The notes below the pieces were generated by a model that made no database searches, was not told the origin of the DNA, and worked only from the letters and a program-made list of their open reading frames with translations. From positions 1 to 64,000 of the forward strand of contig JAGVSM010000942.1 in the NCBI GenBank assembly GCA_022494885.1: a stretch of 64,000 bases of DNA, read 5' to 3'. Within the stretch, counting starts at the first letter, position 1; each line of letters begins with the position of its first letter. The position numbers were made by a program, and so were the translations under genes. Positions 36,101 to 48,100 of the stretch are shown piece by piece. Source of the DNA: Micrasema longulum. Its lineage: Eukaryota; Arthropoda; Insecta; Trichoptera; Brachycentridae.

Positions 36101-39100
36101 TCATTTCTAAATAAATGATGAATATGATATTAAAAACAAACATTAAATAACTTAAGCCAATCATAACACTTCCACCTAATCTGAAATAATTCAAATTAAC
36201 TTTCAAATACGGATCGTTTGTATTACAAAACGAGCGATGCTTTTGTTTCTTTTAATACTAAGTTATTAGATATGGTTTAGTATTCAATTTTTTAGCAGTA
36301 ACAATCGCCGTCGTGTTTATAACGATTTCCGTTAGAGCCATCTTCGTCATAGAATAGAGGCTGATGATCGAGCCAATCTTTCGAAGATCTTACAATTCAT
36401 TTGGTAACATGCAGTTAGAATTAAACCACTGATTCGATAACAACAAAAAACAATTAGAGAACAGAAAATTTCTCCGAGGATTAAGCGGAAATCAAAGCGG
36501 ATTCAGGTATGTTTCAAAAATCATAAAAATCCATAACCATCATTCAGTCTAAAAATCATTTAAAAAATTCAAATGTGCTTCTTGCGATGCAATGAAAAAG
36601 ATATGGAACAGAATTCTACTTGCGTAACGTGAGCTTGGCAAGTATTTGCGAGACAGGGAAAGATATTAATGGAAGCGAATAGTGAGTGACTTACCCTTGT
36701 TTCTGCAGCCAATATATACCCCTTCGTCTGAGCTTTAACCAAATCGATGGATGTTTTCTTGGCGGGGTCAACGACTAGCCTCCCACCGATCGGATCCACG
36801 AGCTTCGCACTGATCGCTTGCTGAAGCGGAACTATATGTCCGCTCTCCGGATCCTTCACAACAGTGCTCGACGGGTCAACTATCCCCTGCTCGATGCAAT
36901 CCGTGAGTGTAAGTCTCTTCCTATCTATGACGCTCGTAGTAATAAATGGATCGAAGAATCCCCCAGTTGTGGGGTTATAGATTGCGAATTTCAGACACTC
37001 GTTGAGTGTGAAACTCCTCTTGGGAGTTATCAGCAACCCGCTTTCCAAAGCGGCTGGTAACGGATGCAATTTCGATGTTTCAGTATCCAAAATATTTCCC
37101 TTTTCAGCGTCCATCAGCCCTTTGCGGAACGCCTCCGGCAATTTGACCAGCTTCTTCTTGAGATTATCTTTAATCAGCGCCGTATCCGAATCGACGTGGC
37201 CTAAAATGGCGGCATCTTTAATTGATAATACCTCGTTGGTTCGGGGATGCGTAAATCTGGCTGTCTGGATGTCCAGAAGTTTCATCTCGATCGCCTGCTC
37301 GAACGATAGAGGTTCGTGATAGTAAACGATCAAACCGTTCTCGAAGACGACGCACGCGGATTTTGAGCGGCCTGATTGAGGATCGAAGGCCGCCTTGCTG
37401 TTGAGGTCAATGGTACCTTCGTCAATAGCGACTTGAAGTTTTCTGAATTTTCCAGTTTGGGGATCTTTTACGACGGCAGTGTTCGGATCTATGAACTCGA
37501 ACCGTAAAGCTTCGTCTAATGTAAATTCTCTCAAAATAGGTTCTTTATCTCTAGTGTAATCTATAGAAGCTCTACGGATACCGCGAGATGAAGTTAGAGG
37601 TTTCAAAACTGTTACCAGGTGACCTTTGTCTAATGCCACATCTAAATTATAAGCTCTCTTCATCTTGGAATCTAGAACTCTACCTTTAGTGACGTCGATA
37701 TCACCATTCTCTATAGCTGCTAGAAGGGATTTAAGTTTATTGGTAGCGGGGTCTTTAAGCGCTGTGGTATCCGGATCTATAAAACCACTCGTTATGGCCG
37801 CATTAAGATCTAAGAAATCCCCTGATTTAGGGTCGACAAATTTACCAGTATCGGGTCTGAAGAGATTATTTCTTATAGCTTCTTCGACGGAGATATTTCT
37901 AGCGCTAGTAACTATCAGACCCCTTAGTTTGGCGTCAATCAAATTAATAGAATTACCATTTGGCAAATTGTAGCATCCGACATTCTCGTCTATTAATTTG
38001 TTCTTTACCGCTTCAGGCAACTTAACGTACTTACTAGCCTGAATATGCTTCACTAAAGATGTTTCGGGACTAATTAAATCTTCGGCAACTGCTTCCTTAA
38101 GAGTCAGAGGCCTTTCAGTGACAGGATGCTTGAATTTAGATTTTTCTGCATCATACAATTCCATGGCCAATGCATCATATAGAGAGAATCCGGCACCTTC
38201 AATATCTACAATCAAACCTAACTCCATTGCCTTATTGAGAGTAATGGACACATCAGAACTAGGCTCGGTAAATAATCCACTTCTTCTATCAACGACACCA
38301 GTACGGCATGCTTCTGCTAATGTCAAGGGTTTTTCAGACTTCTTATCAAAGTAACACAAATATTTGGGATTAATAATAAATTTCCTGATAGCCTCATGAA
38401 GAGTAATCTTTCTGCTGGAGACTGGATCCGCAAACTTGCCGGTTTTTTCATCGTAAAGACCTTGATGAATAGCTCGTTGCAAAGAAATGCTGGCTTTACT
38501 GTCTACTAAAAGTCCTATCTCAAATGCTTCTTTGATTGTCATCTTGCTATTATCTTTGTTTATGTCTTTGACCGTGCCCGTTTTACTGTCGACTATTCCA
38601 ATTTCTAAAGATTCTGGAAGAGAAATCTTTTTCCAACTGCCTGATCTAACATCTTTTACATGGACGGAATCTGGATCAATAAGATTTAACTTAATAGCTT
38701 CTGCTAGATGACATTTCTTTCCTGTATTAGGGTCCATAAACAGGCCTGTGTTCTCATCATAAATGCCTTTAGAAACAGCTTCACTCAGTGACATTGGTTT
38801 ACGAACTTCAATCAAAACACCTCTTTCGAAAGCTTCTTGGAAGTCAATTTTTTCTCGGTCTCCGAGGACTACGGTCCCCGTTCTTACATCAACTATTCCT
38901 CTATCTACCGCAAATTCAAATGGCAACACCTTTCCATCAACACTAACAAGAGTCGATTGAGGATCTAACATACCCTTCTTCAGAGCCCTATCAGTAGCCA
39001 CCTTTTCTCTACTTTCTGGGTGAGTGAATTTACCTGATTTCGGATCATAAAAACCTTTGAAGACAGCTTCTGGCAAACTGAACTTGCGTTTGGCTGGAAT

Positions 39101-42100
39101 AATCAAACCTCTCTCTGATGCATCTACAAAAGTCATTTCTTCTCCCTTAAGAGGATCTTTAGCTTTGCCAAGTTTGGAATCTATAATGCCAGCCTTAATT
39201 GCATCACTAAGAGAGATAATTTCTCCAGTTTTTGAATTTTTGACAGACATAACCTCCGGGTCAATTTCACCCTTCTTGATAGCGTCTTCGAGAGTTTTTG
39301 TTTTAGAATCGATAGTAAGAAGACCAGAATCAGGATCGTAACATCCCTGTACAAGACCCTCTTGAAGAGACCACGGCTTTTTATTACTTAAGAGATAACC
39401 CTTCTCATTGGCTACATCGAGAGTCATTACTGGGTTAGTAATTATTCCAGCATCATCATTGAACAATCCTACTTTAATAGCATCATTTACTGAAACTAAC
39501 TTATCTTGCTGATCATCTCTTATTTTCACTGAATCGGTTTCTATCAATTTACTTTCAATAGCTTCCTTGACCTTCACTTCACTACCTGATCTCGGATCTA
39601 GAATTTTTCCTGTTTTAGAATAGTAATAACCTTTTTCAATAATGTCAACAATAGACCACCTCAACTGTTTTGTAATGACATATCCTCTCTGGTAGGCAAC
39701 ATCTAAAGTAATCAAATTACCTTCTTTTGTATCTCTCAACTTTCCTGTATCGGAGTTGACTAATTTGGTTGTCAAAGCATCTTCGAGAGTAACAAAAGCA
39801 TCAGCTCTAGTGTCTTTAATTTCCGATATGGTTGGATGAAGAATAGACCTTTCCACTGCTTCGTCAATTGTTACCTTTTGACTAGTAGACAGATCTTTGA
39901 TTTTACCTGTAGCTGGATCATAGAGATTCATTTTGATAATGGCTTCTAAAGCAACGGGTCTTCTAGAACTAGTAGATAGCAAACCGTTGATAAATGCAAT
40001 TTTTAATTCGATTTGATGTTTTGTCTCAATATCTATTATGACACCATGGTAAAGGTCTACAAAACCAAGTTCAATAGCCTCGGTTAAAGTGATAATTTCA
40101 TTATTGGTTGGATTTTTCATAGATATTGAATCAGAATCTATAAATTTCAAACGAATGGCATCAGCAAATGAATAAACCTCCCCAGTATTAGGATCTTTGA
40201 ATTCTGCTGTATTTTTATTAAATGCTCCAGATAAAATAACGCTATCGAAAGACATGGGCTCACTGACTGTCGCATAGTTCGGATGGCCTTCGACAATCCA
40301 ACCACGCTCGATGCAGTCAAAGAAAGAAACCCTCTTACCAGATTTAGGGTCTACCATGTGACCAGTATTTTTATCAATTAAGGGAACAGCGATGGCTTCA
40401 TCCAGAGGATAAAATTGTTCTGTTTTAGCATTAAGATCTTGAATGAACAAATTTTGAGGGTCATAAATCGAATACACCACATCAATGAAAGAAATCTTCA
40501 GACCAGTTTTGGGATCTAAGAAGACCTGTTTCACAGAATCGTAAAATCCGTACTGTGAAAGAATTTCAGGAGATAATTCACTGAATGAAATAGATTTAGG
40601 TTTCTCATTTACAATAGAAATACAATTTTTCGATATTATATCAACAACATCTAACGGGCTAATCTCTTGCTGGTCTAAAGCATCTTGAATTGTTAAAACT
40701 GATTCCTGTCCGTTGACCAGAATGCGACACACTTTTGGCTCGATCTTTTTCTGACCAATAGCATCACCTAGAGGTAATCTTTCATAGGCGATTTCCATTT
40801 CTGTAACTGTTTTAGACACTAAAGACTTTTCAGTTGGAGGTAGAGGTTGTGCAAAAATGACGGATTCTCTAATAGGTGAAATGCGATCAGCTGATTCAGA
40901 TATATCAATAAATTCAACATCTTCTTTAGGAGACTTTTTGTCTGCCTTCTTTTCCTTTGTATCTGTTATGTACTTGGGATCCTTTTCTTGAACAGGGCTG
41001 GTAATTGAACTTGAAATCAATATTTCTTCTTGAATATTGACAGATTCTGAAAATTCTACAGAATGTCTGTCTGTTTCAGGTTTTACTCCATCTGGACTCG
41101 ACACCTTTTTTTCGGGAGACTTTTCTTTGACGGGCTTTACTTTTCTAGGAGGAGTAACTGGAGCTATTTCTTCTTTTTTGATCGGGGCAGAAGGTTTTCC
41201 AGACTTTTGAGAGTCTTTGAGAGCAGGAATGATTTCTTCCTTATCAGGTGATTTCTTTGTTAAGCTTTTAATACCCTTAGCAATAGCCATTCCTGCAATA
41301 ACCGGAGATGCCACCACAGCTAAGAGACCTAGTTTGGCAGCATTCTTAATATCCACTGACTTTCCAGTTGTTTTGTCCTTTATTTTACCAGATTTGGGAT
41401 CTATGATACCCTTTTTCAGTGCCTCTTTAAGAGTTACCTTGCTACCAGATTGAATATCAAACACAACTGAATCGGGATCAATTATTTTCTTTTCTAAAGC
41501 TTCCTTAAAAGTATAGGATTTTTTCGGATTTTTGGGATCCTTGAACTTACATGTTGTCTCGTCATATATGGTTTCGTAAGCTTCGATCAAAGTCATATAT
41601 TCTGTTTTTATTTCAACAATTTCAGTATGATGCTCGATTGGCTTAGATTCAATGGATGTATCTAAAATTCCTTGTGTTATTGCTTCTGAGATTGTCATGG
41701 ATTTACCGGTGTCAGGATTACTGAATGTACCAGTTTCCATATCAACTAAGCCTTGCTGGACAGCATCTTCAAAGTTGACTTTAACCTCCTTAGTGGTGAA
41801 ATGCTCTTTACTTGTTTTTTCATCTTTAATAATGCCTTTCTGTCTAGCTTCTTCAATGCTAATTATTTTACCAGACTCTACTTCTTGCACTTCATTAGCA
41901 CTGAGCAAAACATATCCGGACAAGATTTCAATCATTTTTGTAGTGATTGTATGGTGAGACGTAATAGTTTCAGTAACAGAAGTAACGCCCCCAGTCGTTT
42001 CGAAAGAAACAAGTTCTTCTAATGGTTTCACAATCAGTAAACCTTGCTCAATAGCTTGAGATATTGGTATAATTTCTTTTGTTTTAGGATTTGTGAAAGT

Positions 42101-45100
42101 CCCATTATCAGAATCGATTAGTTTAGCATTGAGAGCATCCTTGATTTGGACTGCGTCTCTGTTGACAGGGAAAGGTATGGCCATGATAAAATTATCTTTA
42201 ATAGCATTTTCAATAGGGGTTTTTACTCCAGTGATTGGGTGGATAATGTGTTGAGATTGAGCATCAACTAACCCTCTCTGAATAGCTACAGCTAGAGTCA
42301 TTCCTGCTGGTGGAATATTTTCAATTGGACTCTTGCGTTCGGGATCTTTATCAAAAACATTGACTCCAACTGCAGAGAGTAAGTCTAAACTTCCACTTCT
42401 TGTTTTAACTAAAGATTTGTTTTCATCTACATTGCCCTTAACAATTGCTTGTTTGAGAGTGATTTTCTGTCCATCTGGGCTTACCATTGTAGACAGGGGG
42501 TCGACAATATCGCAAACAATGGCTTCCCGCAAAGACAGATGATCACCAGTCTCTGGATGAATGATCTTGCAAGTATCGGGCTCAATCAGCCCTTGCTCCG
42601 CTAACTTGGGAACAGATAAGCTTTGTGCAATCGGAATAAGTAATTGGTTGGTACCATCAGGATCTAATACTCCCCTTTCAATGGCTTCATTAATATTTAG
42701 GACATCCCCTCTTTGAGGATCAATAATAGATCCTTTATCTCCATCTACTTTCTTGTTTAGAACTGCTTCAGATAAAGTGAGCTTTTCTCCTGTTGGTGAA
42801 ACAAAATTATCCCTTTTACCTAAAATTTCTGCAGTGGCATCATCGATTATTCCCTTTTCAACTGCTTCTTTAGGACTGACAACCTTCTTTCTCATTTTCT
42901 GCAAAACAACTGGCTTACCAGTCTTTTCAGGACTCAAATCAAATGACTTTGCACTTCCAATAGTTACTTTGAACTTAGGTTCAGTCGTAATTCTAGAACG
43001 CGTCAATTCTGCTTCAGATAGCAATTTTGGTGATTCGACATATGTAGTTGTAACGCTACCAACCTTTTTGTTTGAATCGAGGGATTCAAGAAGTTGGCTA
43101 GCATATTCGGGAGTAACAATACCCTTCTCAACAGCTTGTTGGAGGTTTATTTCTTTACCTGTTTTAGGGTCTTTGACTACAATTGTCTTGGCAGTACTTT
43201 CTGTCGATGTTTTAATAACAGTTTGTGGCTGAACTGTTTCAGTGATAACAGCCTGTTGTTGAGCAATTTTCTCCATTGTTTCATTATCAATAAGTCCTTG
43301 AGAAACAGCTTCATCGAGAGGAACTTGTTCTTTAGTTACTGGGTGAGTTACGAACATCTTTCTTACAATTTTAATTGTTGTATTCCGTTCGGAATTGATG
43401 AATTCTTCAAGTTGTTCAGGTTTAATTGAACCTGATTCAAGAGCTTGTTTGGCTGTCATTTGCTTTCCAGTAGCTGGGTCTGTAATAATAACTTGGGAAT
43501 CAAAGTGTTCGGTAGTAGAAGTGGTGACAGTTTGAGGAGATTCTCGTTGAGCCTGTTCGTATTTTTTAAGAGTTTCATCATCTACTAGACCTCTTTCATA
43601 AGCTACCTCCATTGGTACCTTTTCTCCTGTTTTAGGATCAACTATCATTGTGCTTCGAATAACCTGAATCGCTTTAGCACCAGCTACAAGAGGAGCTCCC
43701 ACAACAGCGAGAACTCCGAATTTAGCCGCATCTACAATACTTATTTTCCTACCTGATTTATCGATGTAATCGCCAGACTTTTCATCGATGATACCTCTCT
43801 TCATAGCTTCTTTGATAGTGATTTCTTTGCCAGTTGAGGGATCTTTGACCTTTACAGCACTAGGATCTACATTTCCTTCTTTAACAGCAGTGATAATATT
43901 TTGCGACTTCCCTGTTTTGGTGATTATGACTAAAGCTGTAGAAGGATCATAAATTACACCTGGAGCTAATTGGGATGGCTCTGGAGAAGAAAATTCAACA
44001 TCAGAGCTCTTGATTTCGGTAAAGACAGGAGGACTATTATCTAGTACGCTCGACACTTCAATGACATCGGGTTGCCCGGTAACTTTAGTAATCTGAATGA
44101 GTCTCTGATTTGGAGAATCGTCATTCATTCTAGCACCTAATATAACTAAATTCTTTTCAATCGCTTGTTTCATTGGAATGTATTGACCTTTGTGTTTGTA
44201 TTGACCTGTACCGTTCAGTATACCCTTTTCTATGCTTCTAATCAAAGTGATCTCTCTTCCATTCTTCGGATCTATTACAACGGCAGATTTTGGATTAATG
44301 ATTTTCAATTTCACGCATTCCTCAAAACTGACCAAACGATCTGTTCCTGGAATAATAAAGAGTCCGGTTACGGGATCAAATAATTTCTGCTCTATGGCTT
44401 CAACTAAATACCAACCATCGGGAGGAAGTTCAAACACCTGTTTTTCCATCGATTTACGTTCCGAGGTAATAAAATTAGACGTGGCAGTTTTACTGGACAC
44501 GGTAGTTGTGTGAACAGTGCTATGAGAATCTGTATAATCCATACGTTCGTCTGTGCCTGATTTAGAATATATCTTTTCAATACTCTTCTGAAGAGTAACA
44601 GGATCAGGTCTAAACACAGATCCCGTATCCACTTTTGATACTGGACTTTTCGTACTGGGACCGGGTGATGGGTCCTTTACAAATGTTTTCTTGGTAATTT
44701 TTAACTCTACATATTGTCCCGGCAAACTGTTCTTTCTTATTGATTTGTAAGACGGACTCGAGGGAGAACTTTCCACCCCTTCCTGTATATCTATACCTAA
44801 CAATCCTTCATCTAAAGCCTGCTGAATTGGGATGATGGTTCCCGAAGTGGGGTCTGTGAATGTTTGAGTGTGTTCATCAATGAGCCCTCTCCTAACAGCC
44901 TCGGTGAAAGTAATAATAGTATCTGTCCTAGCACCTAAATTGGTGTTCGTAATAGTAACGTATCGTTTAACAGTCTTTGTGACCGTCTGAGTTGTGAGAG
45001 TTATATTGAGAAGAGAGTTGAGCAAAACTGCACCTTCCGGAGTGATCAAATTGACTTCCACAGCTTTATCGAGAGGTAAAGGCCTTTGAGTTTGAGGATC

Positions 45101-48100
45101 TAATAAATACCCTGTATGTGGGTTCAAAACCCCCTTGAAAACGGCATCCATAACACTTAACTCGTTAGAATTTTGGAAAATACCTACTTTACGATTTAAC
45201 ATTTCATATACCTCTGGACGGATCGCACCTAACTTAATACCCTCATCCATGGAAATGAGTTTTGTTGGCTTAAAACTGATAATAATACTACCCCCGTTCT
45301 GGCTCGAGATAAGACCTTTGTTTAAAGCTGTGTTAAATGACAAGAATTCGTTATTCGCCGGATCACGGAAACCATCTATATCGAATAAGGATTTTTGGGA
45401 AACCGAGGTGATTAGACCTCTGTCAACAGCTTCAGGAATGGTGCAGATCTCACTTGTGACTTGATCACGATACCTCGTAATATCTGGGAGGATAATTCTT
45501 GAAGCCAGAGCTTCAGAAAGCGATAATAATTCTCCAGTTTTAGTATTTGTAACAGATTTAACATTATCACTATCTAATACTCCGCACGAAATCGCTTCGA
45601 GAATATTCAGTTTAGATCTTTTAAGCGGGGATGCAATAAAACCATTGTTATCCATTAAGGAATTATCTACTACGTCTTTTAATGTCATGGGTTTACATAC
45701 TAACCTTCTAGTTTGAGCTTCGTTAAACTTAATCTTTTCTTTTGAAACGCTATTCACGTACCTACCAAATTTAGGATTGATAATGCCCTTTTGAATGGCT
45801 TCGGTTAAAGTAATCTTACGATCAGAGGAAGGATCGACAACTTCACGAACTTCGGGATCGATGAGCTTATTTGTAATGGCGACATCTAATTGGAATTTGT
45901 CTCCAGAATTACGATCTACGATCCAACCGGAATCGTCTTCGACTAAACCTTGTAAAATTGCATCAGATAAGGATACAGCGCTGGATTTAATTTTGATAAT
46001 CTCGTTGTAAATCAAATAGCCTCTTTCGTAAGCTTCCGATACAGATATATAGGTGCCGTCTGGAAGACGGAATAATCCTTTTTGCAAATCAACTTGTCCG
46101 ACATTCATGGCTTCGGCAATGCTCATTCCCTGTCCGGGGACTTGCCTCATTTCTGAAATTACCTTGATTCTCTTTTCCGCCGGATCGGAGAATCCTTGTT
46201 CGGCATCGTACAACTCTCTCTGGATGGCTTCGAGAAGAGTAACTTCCTTTCCATCTTCGGTTGTTCCACAAGGGCCGACCAGTCGAGAGGCCAAGTTGGC
46301 ATCGATGAGCCCGTCTTGGGCGGCCTGCTCTATGGGCACGCTCTGTCTGGTGTCGATACTTGTGATAATTCTTCCCGTCCTCACATCCAGTATCCTCATG
46401 CTGATGGCCTGACCGACCGTGAGGACCTCCCTGGTCTCGGGGTGTACGATACCTCGGGACTCGATGATATTAGATCCTTCGTACATTTTGTGGACCCGTT
46501 TGAGGTTCCTGAGGTCGGCGATGCCATTAGCATCCTTGCCATTGATGATGGTTGTGGTTTTGAACGAGGTTGTTTTTCCATTAGTCGTTGTGGAATCGTA
46601 GGGGGATTTAGAGTTGACAGTGACCGTTGTGCGCAAAGGCGATGAGAGTCCATCTGACTCCGAATGTTCTGTTGTTCTAATATATCTGAAAGGGAAGATG
46701 TATAAAACAGATGACAATCAATTAATGAGAATGTTAATGCACGTAGGGCTATTTAAATACTACCGACGAATTGGGGGCAAGCAGTTCAAAAGATACACTG
46801 TAAGATGACCGTAATAAATTTTATAAAAACAGTTATTTAGAATAAAAAAAGTAAACTTTATTTTCTTCATTCATAAACGCCTCAATATATGCCATAAACG
46901 CCATTCATAAATAGCATCAAGTATAGCAACAGTTATGTAACATTTACATTAAGTAATTGTAAACAAAAGAAGTTAAGAAGAATTGAAAAAATTGGAAGAA
47001 TTGAGATTATGGCTCTTCAAAATTTTTTAAATTTTAAGTGAGCAGCTTTAATCTATTTGTCGAAAGACAATTGTTAGCGCGTTTAAGCTTTCAAACACTA
47101 TTGTTTACTTTGATTTGTAAAATATCTCCTGCGTGTCAGTTTAAAGGGACCAGTAGAGAGTAACTTGATCTATTCAAAGAATATATATGAACTACCATCA
47201 TATTATGGCTAATTAAGGATTCACTGAAGACCGAAATCAATAGGAGCAATCGCAACAGAACAAAGAATACTTACTGCGAAGAGGTAGTGTAGTGTGTGGA
47301 CACGGTATGCTCGGTGGAGGCTATGTCGTGCATATTGAACTCCTGGCGGAAGGAGCGAGCCGAGCGTGGGGCCATTGCCTCCACGAGGCGCTGTGAACAA
47401 TTAATACCAACACATTAACAAAATGCACAGATTCTTAAAATTCATCCATTTTCGGAAGAAACTCACATATAAGAGGGTACCCAAAAGAAACCGGACTAAT
47501 TTTAAAAATATATGTTTAATTAATTTTTTTTTTAAAACTTCAATAGCCTTCAAAGTACTCTCCATTGGAGCTAATAAGTTTATCCAATATTTTATTCCGT
47601 TGTTGGAAACATTTTAAAAATTCGTTTTCCGTGATGCTTGACAGCGCCTCGGTTGTTTTTTTCTTAACCTCAGCAACGTCGGTAAAACGTTATACTTTCA
47701 TTCAAAAGAATTTAAAAAAAATACTTTTTTTGTCAAAAATTGGCCCACAAAGAGGGCTGTGTGAGAGCAAATTTGACAGTCATCCTTGTCGTCCCAAAAT
47801 CTTCACTTAAAATTATCTTCATAGAACTTTAAGTCACTCAAGATAGCTTTAAAACTTTTTTGGTGGTCTGTCGTCGGTTTACCAGGATGATTTGGAAAAT
47901 TTTAACGACATTTTCGTCGGTTCAAGACGTCGAAGGACGCCCAGAGCGGGGTTAGTCATCAATTGACATTTTCCCTCTTTTGAAGCGGGAAAACCACTTA
48001 AACACTTGAGTTTTCCTCTTAGCATCATATTTGTAGGCTGTTAGCATTTCAAAGCTTTGCTTCGGTTTTCCCGAGCAGGAGCAAAACTTCTCAGCCGTGC

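Noticed and set aside
36569..36694. C-terminal 42 residues of the giant open frame
   Set aside because: They follow a GTAAGT donor and are intron read-through; the spectrin exon at 26929 continues the protein in phase.
41063..46645. Many plus-strand open frames of 60-160 codons across the giant exon
   Set aside because: They are antisense shadows of the repetitive plakin-repeat coding sequence and have no own splice or start context.
46686..46717. Start of the giant open frame at an ATG upstream of 46685
   Set aside because: The first ten residues (MSSVLYIFPF) are read through the polypyrimidine tract and acceptor; the exon starts at 46685 with one base of a split codon.
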